Shown here in pieces: positions 15,793 through 23,482 of a stretch of DNA of 38,558 nucleotides; within the stretch, counting starts at the first letter, position 1; every line of letters starts with the position of its first letter. The DNA comes from Microcystis sp. T1-4. GTDB lineage: Bacteria; Cyanobacteriota; Cyanobacteriia; Cyanobacteriales; Microcystaceae. The notes under the pieces were generated by a model. The model was not told the origin of the DNA. It ran no database searches and worked only from the letters and a program-made list of their open reading frames with translations. The DNA lies in assembly GCF_000297435.1 (NCBI RefSeq), contig NZ_CAIP01000442.1, forward strand, positions 1-38,558, written 5' to 3'. The translations under genes were made by a program, and so were the position numbers.

Positions 15793-15830
15793 CTGATAAC
15801 TGATAACTGATAACTGATAACTGATAACTG
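15793..15830. repeat. Heptamer tandem repeat, 5 x CTGATAA, abutting larB
   Basis: Five perfect CTGATAA copies and a partial CTG end two bases before the larB/cpmA ATG, the same placement as before dapA. Confidence 0.95.
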
Positions 15831-15832
15831 TC

Positions 15833-16603
15833 ATGTTCCATGCTGCCGATTTGCGATCGCTGCTGACCGCGGTTGCCAGGGGAGAAATTAACCCGGAGAC
15901 AGCCTTAGATAAACTTAAACATCTGGCCTTTGAACCGGTGGAAGACTTCGCTAAGATTGACCATCATCGTCAATTAAGGACGGGATTTCCGGAGGTTATC
16001 TGGGGGCCGGGTAAAACCACCGCTCAAATCGCCCAAATTATCCATGTTTTGCGTCAAAATAGTCCCGTGGTTATGGCCACCCGCATTGAAGCAGAGATAG
16101 CAGCCCAGCTACAGGAACAGGTAACAGACTTAGTTTATTATCCCTTAGCTCGCATCTGTGCCATTGCCGCAGCCGCTCCAGAAAATCCCCCAAAAGGGAT
16201 AATTTCCATCCTAACGGCGGGAACTGCCGATATTCCCGTAGCGGAGGAGGCGGCGGTTACTGCTCAATTATGCGGTTTTTCCGTGCAGCGTCTCTGGGAT
16301 GTGGGAGTAGCGGGAATTCATCGCCTTTTGAATCATCGCCATCTACTGGATGCCGCCGATGTGTTAATTGTTGTTGCGGGAATGGAAGGAGCCTTACCAA
16401 GTGTGGTAGCGGGATTAGTTGATCGCCCGGTGATCGCCGTTCCCACCAGTATCGGTTACGGAACCAGTTTCGGCGGTATTGCTCCTTTGTTAACTATGCT
16501 CAATTCCTGCGCGGTCGGCATCGGTGTGGTTAATATAGATAATGGTTTTGGGGCTGCCATGTTAGCCGGCCAAATTTTACGCACGGCGGCCAGATTAGCC
16601 TAG
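15833..16603 (+). CDS. larB: LarB / CpmA family protein (PurE-like pyridinium carboxylase)
   Basis: The 256-residue protein has an N-terminal helical region (about 1-60) and a PurE/AIR-carboxylase-like core with GPGKT, ILTAGTADIPVAEEAA, VVAGMEGALPSVVAGL and PTSIGYGTSFGG. LarB carboxylates nicotinic acid adenine dinucleotide in making the nickel-pincer cofactor of lactate racemase; in Synechococcus the homologue CpmA affects circadian gene-expression phase. No larC, larE or larA gene is nearby, so the cofactor role is not supported by context and both names are family-level. The ATG directly follows an STRR array and has no evident Shine-Dalgarno sequence. Confidence 0.88.
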   Translation: MFHAADLRSLLTAVARGEINPETALDKLKHLAFEPVEDFAKIDHHRQLRTGFPEVIWGPGKTTAQIAQIIHVLRQNSPVVMATRIEAEIAAQLQEQVTDLVYYPLARICAIAAAAPENPPKGIISILTAGTADIPVAEEAAVTAQLCGFSVQRLWDVGVAGIHRLLNHRHLLDAADVLIVVAGMEGALPSVVAGLVDRPVIAVPTSIGYGTSFGGIAPLLTMLNSCAVGIGVVNIDNGFGAAMLAGQILRTAARLA

Positions 16604-16629
16604 ATTTTCCCTCATCTCAGGCTGAAAAT

Positions 16630-16648
16630 CCTATACAGTTGGTATAGG
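16630..16648. promoter_or_regulatory. Perfect hairpin upstream of dxs
   Basis: CCTATAC (16630-16636) and GTATAGG (16642-16648) form a 7-bp stem with a 5-nt loop, 28 bp before the dxs ATG. It could be an operator or a leader structure. An outer GATTTTC/GAAAATC pair lies just upstream. Confidence 0.4.
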
Positions 16649-16676
16649 GATAAACTACTTTGAGAAAGAAGCCGAT

Positions 16677-18587
16677 ATGCAACTAAGTGAAATTACTCAT
16701 CCCAACCAGTTACATGGTTTGTCAATCCGTCAATTAGAAGATATTGCCCGTCAGATTCGCGAAAAACACCTCCAGACGATCGCCGCTACCGGTGGACATT
16801 TGGGACCGGGTTTAGGAGTCGTAGAACTAACGATCGCCCTTTACCAAACCCTGGATCTCGATCGCGATAAAGTTCTTTGGGACGTGGGACACCAAGCTTA
16901 TCCGCACAAACTCCTCACCGGTCGCTATAACGATTTTCACACCCTGCGCCAAAAAAATGGCGTTGCGGGCTATCTAAAACGTTGCGAGAGCAAATTTGAC
17001 CATTTTGGGGCTGGACACGCCTCCACGAGCATTTCTGCTGGGTTAGGAATGGCTTTAGCCCGGGATGCCAAGGGGGAAGATTTCAAGGTAGTATCGATTA
17101 TCGGGGACGGGGCTTTAACCGGGGGTATGGCCCTAGAAGCGATTAACCATGCTGGACATTTACCGAACACCAACATCATGGTTATCCTCAACGATAACGA
17201 GATGTCCATTTCCCCCAACGTCGGGGCAATTTCCCGCTATCTCAATAAAGTTCGTCTGAGCGAACCCGTCCAGTTTATCGCCGATAATCTCGAAGAACAA
17301 TTTAAAAATCTACCCTTCTTCGGTGACTCCCTCACTCCCGAAATGGAACGAGTCAAAGAAGGAATGAAACGGTTAGCAGTTCCCAAAGTTGGCGCAGTGA
17401 TTGAGGAATTGGGCTTTAAATATTTTGGCCCGATTGATGGTCATAATATTCCCGAATTAATCGCCACTTTTAAACAGGCCCATAAGGTCCACGGACCGGT
17501 TTTCGTCCACGTTGCCACCGTTAAAGGCAAAGGCTACGAATTAGCTGAAAAAGATCAAGTGGGTTATCATGCCCAAAATCCCTTTAATTTAGCCACGGGT
17601 AAACCGATTCCCTCCAGTAAACCGAAACCTCCCGCTTATTCCAAAGTTTTCGGGCATACTCTCACTAAATTAGCGGAAAATGACCCGCGCATTATCGGTA
17701 TCACCGCCGCCATGGCCACGGGGACGGGATTAGACAAATTTCAGGCAAAACTACCGAAACAGTACATCGATGTGGGAATTGCTGAACAACACGCCGTTAC
17801 TCTCGCTGGTGGTCTTGCTTGCGAAGGAATGCGCCCGGTTGTCACTATTTACTCTACTTTCCTGCAGCGGGCTTTTGATCAGATTATTCATGATATCTGC
17901 ATTCAAAATCTCCCGGTTTTCTTCTGCATGGACCGGGCCGGTATTGTCGGGGCCGATGGACCGACCCACCAAGGGATGTACGATATCGCCTACCTGCGTT
18001 GTATCCCCAATATGACCATTATGGCCCCGAAAGATGAGGCGGAACTGCAAAGAATGGTCGTAACGGGGATTAATCATACCAGCGGCCCCATTGCCATGCG
18101 TTACCCCCGGGGCAACGGTTTAGGGGTTCCCCTGATGGAAGAGGGTTGGGAAGCTTTACCCATCGGTAAGGGCGAAATTCTCCGCAGTGGCGATGATATT
18201 CTCCTGTTAGGATACGGCACTATGGTCAACACTTCCCTACAGGTGGCCGAAATCCTCAGCGAACACGGCATCGAAGCCACAGTGGTTAATGCTCGTTTTG
18301 TCAAGCCCCTTGATACAGAACTTATCTTTCCCCTTGCCCAACGTCTTGGTAAAGTGGTGACTTTGGAAGAAGGTTGTTTGATGGGTGGTTTTGGTTCTGC
18401 GGTTTTGGAAGCTTTACAGGATGCTAATATTCTAGTTCCGGTCAAGCGTTTCGGGGTTCCCGATAAATTAGTGGACCACGCAACACCAGAGGAATCCTTC
18501 GCTGATTTGGGTTTAACCAGTCCCCAGATTGCCCAACAGGTTTTAGCGGCATTTTTTAGCCAAAAACAAACCGCTAACGTTGGTTAA
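16677..18587 (+). CDS. dxs: 1-deoxy-D-xylulose-5-phosphate synthase
   Basis: This thiamine-diphosphate enzyme joins pyruvate and glyceraldehyde 3-phosphate, the entry and usual control step of the MEP isoprenoid pathway feeding carotenoids, the chlorophyll phytyl chain, quinones and undecaprenyl phosphate. The N-terminal GHLGPGLGVVELT and DVGHQAYPHK, the TPP motif GDGALTGGMALEA, the central YFGPIDGHN and the transketolase-like GIAEQHAVTLAGG with DRAGIVGADGPTHQG are intact; 636 residues is normal. It follows larB by 73 bp and ends at a strong terminator. Products of this pathway and of uppP meet in undecaprenyl phosphate metabolism. Confidence 0.98.
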   Translation: MQLSEITHPNQLHGLSIRQLEDIARQIREKHLQTIAATGGHLGPGLGVVELTIALYQTLDLDRDKVLWDVGHQAYPHKLLTGRYNDFHTLRQKNGVAGYLKRCESKFDHFGAGHASTSISAGLGMALARDAKGEDFKVVSIIGDGALTGGMALEAINHAGHLPNTNIMVILNDNEMSISPNVGAISRYLNKVRLSEPVQFIADNLEEQFKNLPFFGDSLTPEMERVKEGMKRLAVPKVGAVIEELGFKYFGPIDGHNIPELIATFKQAHKVHGPVFVHVATVKGKGYELAEKDQVGYHAQNPFNLATGKPIPSSKPKPPAYSKVFGHTLTKLAENDPRIIGITAAMATGTGLDKFQAKLPKQYIDVGIAEQHAVTLAGGLACEGMRPVVTIYSTFLQRAFDQIIHDICIQNLPVFFCMDRAGIVGADGPTHQGMYDIAYLRCIPNMTIMAPKDEAELQRMVVTGINHTSGPIAMRYPRGNGLGVPLMEEGWEALPIGKGEILRSGDDILLLGYGTMVNTSLQVAEILSEHGIEATVVNARFVKPLDTELIFPLAQRLGKVVTLEEGCLMGGFGSAVLEALQDANILVPVKRFGVPDKLVDHATPEESFADLGLTSPQIAQQVLAAFFSQKQTANVG

Positions 18588-18606
18588 AATCTCAAGATTA
18601 GCTTGG

Positions 18607-18646
18607 CCAGTTTTCCCGAAAAATTAGGGAAGACTGGTTTTTTTTT
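18607..18646 (+). terminator. Rho-independent terminator of dxs
   Basis: CCAGTTTTCCC (18607-18617) pairs with GGGAAGACTGG (18627-18637) apart from one G-T wobble, with a 9-nt loop followed by nine Ts. It lies 19 bp after the dxs stop and is the clearest intrinsic terminator in the window. Confidence 0.92.
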
Positions 18647-18768
18647 GGTCTAGATAGTCAATGAAGACTGCCGGCAATAAATAGTGAGGGGAACGAACCA
18701 CAGAGACACAAAGGACACAAAGATCGATCACTACTATAGAAGTTAAATTTATCACACAAAGAATAGGA
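18647..18768. other. Intergenic debris between dxs and the vapB fragment
   Basis: The stretch includes ACCACAGAGACACAAAGG (from about 18698), a word resembling dispersed non-coding repeats of other cyanobacteria. No gene is supported. Confidence 0.35.
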
Positions 18769-18860
18769 GAGTCCAGTAGCTTTAAGAGCATCAGCCATGA
18801 GTTGGTCATCAATGACAGTGTTAGTTCTCATGGTATCCCTAGTTGTGTATAGTAGATTAA
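18769..18860 (-). pseudogene. vapB-type antitoxin, N-terminal fragment
   Basis: Read on the minus strand, this encodes MRTN followed by VIDDQLMADALKATGL, matching the N-terminus of the intact VapB-like gene at 20833-21027, with the same upstream TTGTGTATAGTAGATT region on the plus strand. Homology stops after KATGL and the frame continues into unrelated repeat sequence, so the DNA-binding N-terminus is kept and the toxin-binding tail is lost. It looks like a partial duplicate left by recombination. Confidence 0.65.
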
Positions 18861-19026
18861 ACATCTTGCATAATTAATTTTTGAGGGTTCAAAAATGAGA
18901 AAAAAGGTTAAATTTTGTCAAGAAATTGCTTAAAGTTTTCTAAAGCCACTTGACTTAAAGACAGAATTGTGCATAGTAGAAGTAGGCGGAGAGAAGATTG
19001 GACGATTACAAGCAACTGAATTACCT

Positions 19027-19263
19027 ATGGAAAACCAACTTTGGCAGCGAATCACCCTCGATTTAAATATCTGTCATGGTAAACCTTGCCTTCGAGGATT
19101 GCGTTATCCTGTTGAATTTATCCTAGAATTACTTAGTTCTGGCATGAGTATCGAAGATATTTTAGCCGACTACGATGATTTGGAACGGGAGGATATTCTA
19201 GCGGCGTTATTGTTTGCCACTCGATTAACTCAGGTAAAAAGCATCTACCAAATTGCACCATGA
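19027..19263 (+). CDS. DUF433 antitoxin-family protein
   Basis: The 78-residue protein contains the DUF433 pattern: WQRITLD, then CHGKPCLRG, YPVEFILELL and GMSIEDILADY, with DLEREDILAAL closing a winged-helix-like fold. DUF433 proteins are usually antitoxin partners of DUF5615 PIN-like toxins and probably autoregulate. An upstream TTG at 18967 would add 20 residues unlike the family; the ATG at 19027 fits domain length better. The stop overlaps the start of the DUF5615 gene by 4 bp (ATGA), the classic coupled arrangement. Confidence 0.85.
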   Translation: MENQLWQRITLDLNICHGKPCLRGLRYPVEFILELLSSGMSIEDILADYDDLEREDILAALLFATRLTQVKSIYQIAP

Positions 19264-19617
19264 ACTTTTTAGTCGATGCCCAATTGCCAGTTGGTTTAGC
19301 CCGTTTTTTGCAAGCTGCTGGTCATGATACAATTCATACTAAAGATTTACCCCAACAAAATGCCACGACAGATGCAGAAATTAACGCTCTTTCAATTCAA
19401 CAAAATCGTATTGTTATTACCAAAGACACAGATTTTCTCGATTCATTTTTAATTAATTAGTCAAGAACCTTATAAGCTTCTGCTAGTTACTACGGGTAAC
19501 ATTACGAATGTTGAATTAGAAGCATTATTTCAGAATAATCTACCCCAAATAAAAGCACTTTTTACTCAACATTCCTTAATAGAAATGAGTCGCAACTCAA
19601 TCATCGTTCATCAATAA
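19260..19617 (+). pseudogene. DUF5615 PIN-like toxin, frameshifted
   Basis: The frame opens MNFLVDAQLPVGLARFL and reaches ITKDTDFLDSFLIN before a TAG at 19458-19460, giving only 66 residues. The family is usually about 110-120. One frame over, from 19462 to the TAA at 19615-19617, the sequence continues QEPYKLLLVTTGNITNVELE and further, exactly the expected C-terminal half. A single extra base in the TAATTAATTAG tract explains the break. The first half keeps the LVDAQLP and TKDTDF acidic motifs. The toxin is probably inactive, or expressed only by slippage, beside an intact antitoxin gene. Confidence 0.8.
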
Positions 19618-19628
19618 TTTTACGCGGG

Positions 19629-20117
19629 GTGCTGTGTATGGTTTCATCAGTTCATCTTATGGCTTCTGGCTGGGATTTAGCAGTTAATAACCGCAATGGT
19701 CAACTCGCTCTTGTGGTTGAGGTCAAGTGCAAAACCAACGTATCCCAAGAATGGGCGGCAAAACTCCGACGCAATATTCTGGCACACGGTACTTTTGCCA
19801 AGGCTCCCTATTTTTTGCTGGTCTTTCCTGACAGATTTTACTTATGGAGTAATGTTGGGGCTTTTCAGGAGCAGAGTGAACCTAGTTATATGATTGATGC
19901 CAGTCCCATTCTTCAGCCTTATTTTCAACGAGCAGGGGTAACGAATGACCAAATTAGTAGGCAAAGTCTTGAACTAATTGTTGCTTCTTGGTTGGGAGAG
20001 ATTATTTATTCTGAAAAGCCGCCTGAAGCTCTCGATGATTCTCAGCGTTGGTTGATTGATTCAGGGTTGTATGCTGCTTTAGCTGGGGGAAAATTTCAGC
20101 GTGAGGCAGCGGCGTGA
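19629..20117 (+). CDS. PD-(D/E)XK-like protein paired with a PIN gene
   Basis: I do not recognise a named family. The 162-residue frame contains GWDLAVNN, then ALVVEVKCKTN: a D-(14)-E-x-K arrangement (Asp16, Glu31, Lys33) as in PD-(D/E)XK nucleases, followed by a helix (EWAAKLRRNILAH) and a strand (YFLLVFPDRFYLWS). The N-terminus is short for that fold, and the reading frame begins at GTG 19629 (ATG at 19638 is an alternative) just 12 bp after the frameshifted toxin gene, so the 5' end may have been lost. Its stop overlaps the GTG of the PIN-domain gene by 4 bp, implying coupled translation. A nuclease role is inference from the motif only. Confidence 0.6.
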   Translation: MLCMVSSVHLMASGWDLAVNNRNGQLALVVEVKCKTNVSQEWAAKLRRNILAHGTFAKAPYFLLVFPDRFYLWSNVGAFQEQSEPSYMIDASPILQPYFQRAGVTNDQISRQSLELIVASWLGEIIYSEKPPEALDDSQRWLIDSGLYAALAGGKFQREAAA

Positions 20118-20722
20118 ATATCTATGTTGAAACAAATTTTGTTTTAGAGCTAACCTTCGAGCAAGAGCAGTGTCTAAGCTGTGAGCAGATTCTGCAACTT
20201 TGTGAAACAGGACAAGCCAAACTAATTATTCCAGCATATAGTCTAGCTGAACCTCACGAAAAACTGACTCGTCAAGCAAAGAGTCGTCGGGAACTTCAAC
20301 AGTTACTAGATACTGAGTTACGTCAACTTTCACGCACAGCTTCTTATGCAAGTCGGATCAAGAGTATTCAAGATATTGCTAGTTTAATGGTGCAAAGCAA
20401 TGAAGAAGAACGACATCGTTTTAATAAATATCGAGAACGCCTCCTCAAGGTAGGAGAAATTGTGGCACTTACTGCTGATATTTTAATCGAAGCAGCATCT
20501 TATGAAAAGATATATGATTTAACGCCACAAGATGCTCTTGTCTATGCCTCGGTACTTCATCATTTACGACGTTATCAGCCACAGCAGGCGTGTTTTTTGA
20601 ATCGAAACTCAAAAGACTTTGATAGTCCTGACATTGTTGAAGAACTGAATCAATTCAACTGTAGGATGATTCCCCGATTTGATCGTGGTTACAGTTTTCT
20701 TCAGTCGCAGTTATCGTCCTAG
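20114..20722 (+). CDS. PIN-domain-like protein
   Basis: The 202-residue product opens MNIYVETNFVLEL, the PIN-fold first motif with Glu in place of the usual Asp. The second acid is likely the Glu in LAEPHEKLTR, the third lies in LTPQDALVYASVLHHL and the last is the Asp in NRNSKDFDSP. PIN domains are metal-dependent RNases, most often toxins (VapC) or RNA-processing enzymes. The GTG start overlaps the previous stop codon, so the two are co-translated. At 202 residues it is longer than VapC (about 130), with an extra helical insertion near 70-110. No dedicated antitoxin lies beside it in the same direction; the upstream partner may fill that role. Confidence 0.7.
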   Translation: MNIYVETNFVLELTFEQEQCLSCEQILQLCETGQAKLIIPAYSLAEPHEKLTRQAKSRRELQQLLDTELRQLSRTASYASRIKSIQDIASLMVQSNEEERHRFNKYRERLLKVGEIVALTADILIEAASYEKIYDLTPQDALVYASVLHHLRRYQPQQACFLNRNSKDFDSPDIVEELNQFNCRMIPRFDRGYSFLQSQLSS

Positions 20723-20764
20723 TAGCTGAGATCAAGCTTTTCGGTTGAGTTGAGCGCTTTAATA

Positions 20765-20826
20765 CTTAGGAGAAAACTGCTCGATTCAATAATTTGAGCG
20801 AAACCCAACATTCTTTAACGACATCG
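20765..20826. repeat. 62-bp direct repeat, left copy
   Basis: This matches 21290-21351 with about six differences; both contain GGAGAAAACTGCTCGATTC and AATAATTTGAG. The two copies lie on either side of the intact vapB-like gene, in the same orientation. Confidence 0.8.
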
Positions 20827-20832
20827 TAAGAA

Positions 20833-21027
20833 TCATTGATTGTGCCTCATTTCCTCAAGGTTTCCTTCCCATTTAAGCTTACCTTTAAAGGCTTTAATTT
20901 TCTCCTGTTGTTTGAGCCGAATCAAAGTCTTAAGACCCAATTCAACAACTTCTTGTTTAGTCTTTAAACCAGTAGCTTTAAGAGCATCAGCCATGAGTTG
21001 GTCATCAATGATAATGTTAGTCATCAT
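20833..21027 (-). CDS. VapB-family antitoxin, solitary
   Basis: The 64-residue product starts MMTNIIIDDQLMADALKATG, continues with KTKQEVVELGLKTLIRLKQQ, and ends in a basic stretch and EEMRHNQ. This is the VapB (DUF2191-like) antitoxin pattern: a short ribbon-helix-helix N-terminus and a toxin-binding tail. I start it at the ATG pair (21027/21024) after an AGGGATAGG purine run; an upstream start at 21066 would add 13 unusual residues. A VapC gene would normally follow immediately on the same strand, but the next gene is the convergent PIN gene at 20114-20722. So it is a true orphan, or that gene is a rearranged partner. Confidence 0.75.
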   Translation of the reverse strand: MMTNIIIDDQLMADALKATGLKTKQEVVELGLKTLIRLKQQEKIKAFKGKLKWEGNLEEMRHNQ

Positions 21028-21066
21028 CCTATCCCTAGTTGTGTATAGTAGATTGTTAATATACAC

Positions 21067-21202
21067 ATTATATAGGGTTTGCTGAATAAATGTGAGATGT
21101 AAGCAAGGTAGAGATTTTGTGGCTTTTCTCGCAAAACAGGTGCAAGATTGTGAGAGAATCGTCGTTCAAAATCTTGCGTCTTTATCGGCCTGCGTCCTGT
21201 AG
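21067..21202. other. Possible IS end or scar upstream of vapB
   Basis: The stretch holds GGGTTTGCTGAATAAATG and a minus-strand word encoding ERRFSHNLAPVLREK, reminiscent of small frames at insertion-sequence ends, but no transposase. I see no functional gene here. Confidence 0.3.
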
Positions 21203-21267
21203 GGGCGAAGCATTCGGACAATAACCTATCGGTGAAACTGTAGATTTTCTATCCGAATGCTTCGCCC
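21203..21267. repeat. 16-bp perfect inverted repeat
   Basis: GGGCGAAGCATTCGGA (21203-21218) and its exact reverse complement (21252-21267) enclose 33 bp. It shares GTAGGGGCGAA with the composite palindrome at 1636-1646, so it is another member of a dispersed palindromic family. Confidence 0.85.
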
Positions 21268-21289
21268 GTACTTTTTGCCGCATACCCTA

Positions 21290-21351
21290 TTTAGGAGAAA
21301 ACTGCTCGATTCAATAATTTGAGCCAAAACCCAACATTTTTAAAGACATCG
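21290..21351. repeat. 62-bp direct repeat, right copy
   Basis: Partner of 20765-20826. The intervening 463 bp contain vapB, the scar and the inverted repeat, suggesting the segment was duplicated or inserted as a unit. The rest of the gap to 21420 shows nothing. Confidence 0.8.
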
Positions 21352-21420
21352 GTGCAGTTTCCCGCAAGTGTCGCTCATTTTTGATAGACAAAAGTTATTG
21401 CTGTCACCCCAAACACAACT

Positions 21421-21849
21421 TTACTGTCCCACCCGCCAAATTTTGATAGTTTTGTCAGCACTCCCACTAGCTAAATAGCGGCCATCGGGACTATATGCTA
21501 CTGAGAAAACTGTCTCAGAATGACCGGTAAGGGTACGCAATTCGTTTCCCGTTGCTACCTCCCAAATTTTGATAGTTTTATCCTGACTCCCACTAGCTAA
21601 ATAGCGTCCATCGGGACTATATGCTACTGACCTAACTACCTCAGAATGACGAGTAGGGGTACGCAATTCTCTTACCGTTGCTACCTCCCAAATTTTGATA
21701 GCACCGTCACCAATCCCACTAGCTAAATAGCGACCATCGGGACTATATGCTACTGATAAAACCCCCTCGGAATGACCAGTAAGAGTACGCAATTCTGTTT
21801 CCGTTGCTACCTCCCAAATTTTGATAGTTTTGTCAAGACTCCCACTAGC
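21421..21849 (-). pseudogene. C-terminal WD40 blades separated by an in-frame stop
   Basis: This is the downstream part of the kinase-WD40 gene, in the same frame and with no shift. It encodes the second half of WD blade 4 and blades 5-7, ending IKIWRVGQ at a TAA. The longest internal ATG frame (from 21792) gives 123 residues with no kinase. Read through the TGA, the whole gene would be about 633 residues with exactly seven blades, a complete beta-propeller. It is therefore a broken remainder rather than a separate gene. Confidence 0.8.
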
Positions 21850-22287
21850 TCAATAGCGGCCATCGGGACTATATGCCACTGACCAAACCGTCATAGAATG
21901 ACCGGTAAGGGTACGCAATTCTTTTCCCGTTGCCACCTCCCAAATTTTGATAGTTTTGTCACTACTCCCACTAGCTAAATAGCGGCCATCGGGACTATAT
22001 ACCACTGACAAAAACTCGCTAGAATGACCAGTAAGAGTACGCACTTTTCCCGTTGCTACCTCCCAAATCTTGATAGTTTTATCCTGACTCCCACTAGCTA
22101 AATAGCGGCCATCGGGACTATATGCCACTGACAAAACCACCCCGGAATGACCAGTAAGGGTACGCAATCCTTTTCCTGTTGCCACCTCCCAAATTTTGAT
22201 AGTTTTGTCAAGACTCCCACTAGCTAAATAGCGACCATCGGGACTATATACTACTGAGTTAACCCGGTAAGAATGACCAGTTAGGGT
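21421..22287 (-). repeat. WD40 tandem repeats, about 7 units of 120-126 bp
   Basis: Seven consecutive WD units share LTGHS, VAYSPDGRYLASGS and DKTIKIWEVATG. At DNA level many stretches are identical between units, which points to recent expansion or gene conversion. Blades 5 and 6 diverge most (GIGDGAIKIW, TPTRHSEVV). Confidence 0.92.
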
Positions 22288-23322
22288 TTTATCTAAGGGT
22301 GAAACCGAAGAATTAATCTTAGGAATAACTGGCGATTGTTTTTGAGTTACAACAGGCTGCGGATTTGGTGGTGGAGATGTTATAGTAGGAGTTATAGGAG
22401 GTAACTTTAATTGCCGTTCAATCTCATCCAAACGCTGTAAAATAACCCTAGTATTAGCCGGTCTATTCTTTGGCAATCTTCCCATCAACTCATCAATAAA
22501 ATCCAACAATAACGGGTGAATATTTTCCGTTTCTTCTCGCCAAGATAAAACATCATTAACCGCATCATAAATTTCTAAAGGATGTTTTCCCGTTAATAAA
22601 GGCACAAAAGTTCGTCCTAAAGCATGAAAATCTGATTGAATCACCGCTTGGCCATGTTGTTGTTCATTGGGTGTATATCCGCGTGAGATAATACCTGTTA
22701 CCTGTTGACCTTTTACCTTTTGATGATAGGTTTGGGTTTCTTCCCTTGCTGTGCCAAAATCAATTAACACCAACTCGCCACTATTCCGCAGCATGATATT
22801 AGGGGGTTTAATATCTCGATGCAGCCAATTCTGTTGATGAATTTTATCGAGAATTAAAGTGATTTCTCTCAGCCATTTAAAAGCCCGTTTTTGACTTAAA
22901 CTATCATACTGGTTGAGCCACTGTTCTAAATTAATACCCTCCACTTTTTCCATAACTAAACAGTGTAATATTTTCCCCTCCCTTGTGGAATATTGAAAAT
23001 AGGCATCTGCGCGAGGAACACCGGTGACATTTTGACGACTCAACTCTAATAAAACGTCATATTCCCGTTTAAATAATTCCACTGCCTTCGGGTCATTATT
23101 CCATTTTTCTTGTAATACCTTGAGGATTTTGGCTGTAAAACCCTCAAAAGCCTCATAAACAACCCCAAAACCGGTCGTATCACTCAATAACCGACTCACT
23201 CTATATTGACCATTTAACAACAACTCAGAGCCGCAACTTTGACAGTAACGAGTATTCGAGTTATTATTACTCGGATGGTCTGGTTGATAACAATTGGGAT
23301 TAATACAGTAACAGGGTTTCAT
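21850..23322 (-). CDS. Ser/Thr protein kinase with WD40 repeats, truncated by an in-frame TGA
   Basis: The N-terminus has a zinc-ribbon-like Cys set (C4, C6, C11, C27, C30). A Hanks-type kinase domain follows at about 38-315: catalytic loop LHRDIKPPN, metal motif LIDFGTAR, and an activation segment with SRGYTPNEQ. All key catalytic residues are present, unlike the kinase-like gene at 2045. A Pro-rich linker (PPPNPQP) leads into WD blades from residue 345. The frame ends at TGA (21850-21852) in blade 4, where every other unit has a Leu codon (TTA). As it stands it makes a 490-residue kinase with about 3.5 blades. Cyanobacterial kinase-WD40 proteins are signalling proteins of mostly unknown target. 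Confidence 0.85.
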   Translation of the reverse strand: MKPCYCINPNCYQPDHPSNNNSNTRYCQSCGSELLLNGQYRVSRLLSDTTGFGVVYEAFEGFTAKILKVLQEKWNNDPKAVELFKREYDVLLELSRQNVTGVPRADAYFQYSTREGKILHCLVMEKVEGINLEQWLNQYDSLSQKRAFKWLREITLILDKIHQQNWLHRDIKPPNIMLRNSGELVLIDFGTAREETQTYHQKVKGQQVTGIISRGYTPNEQQHGQAVIQSDFHALGRTFVPLLTGKHPLEIYDAVNDVLSWREETENIHPLLLDFIDELMGRLPKNRPANTRVILQRLDEIERQLKLPPITPTITSPPPNPQPVVTQKQSPVIPKINSSVSPLDKTLTGHSYRVNSVVYSPDGRYLASGSLDKTIKIWEVATGKGLRTLTGHSGVVLSVAYSPDGRYLASGSQDKTIKIWEVATGKVRTLTGHSSEFLSVVYSPDGRYLASGSSDKTIKIWEVATGKELRTLTGHSMTVWSVAYSPDGRY

Positions 23323-23482
23323 CTCGGCTATCAGTTATTTTATTGGGTGAATAATTGCAAGTTTTCCCTTACCTGTCTTTGAAGGCATTTTATCATAAGT
23401 AAGCTAAAACGGATTTTAACCGCCTATCCTTAGATTAGCTGTCTCGGAGTCTCGACTAGAAAATTAATTTTGCACAACTACT
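23323..23482. other. Intergenic region between the kinase gene and the MITE
   Basis: It should contain the kinase-WD40 promoter. Near the MITE it holds AAAATTAATTTTGCACAACT, related to words at the start of the window (13-31), so another element edge may lie here. Confidence 0.35.

Noticed and set aside
17751..18445. Two minus-strand frames inside dxs
   Set aside because: They are shadows of a conserved, motif-rich dxs gene.
18624..18812. Minus-strand 62-codon frame ending near the dxs terminator
   Set aside because: It starts inside the vapB fragment in another frame and reads through dispersed repeat and terminator sequence; no family pattern.
19696..19893. Overlapping plus-strand frame within the PD-(D/E)XK-like gene
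   Set aside because: Out of frame with the coupled gene pair, Trp/Phe-rich, and without recognisable motif.
21024..21221. Minus-strand 65-codon frame upstream of vapB
   Set aside because: It spans palindromic repeat, scar and antitoxin start; it resembles frames found by chance at insertion-element ends.
21848..21852. TGA in the WD40 gene as Trp or selenocysteine recoding
   Set aside because: The other units have Leu (TTA) here, cyanobacteria use the standard code, and no selenocysteine-type stem-loop was evident. A point mutation is simpler.
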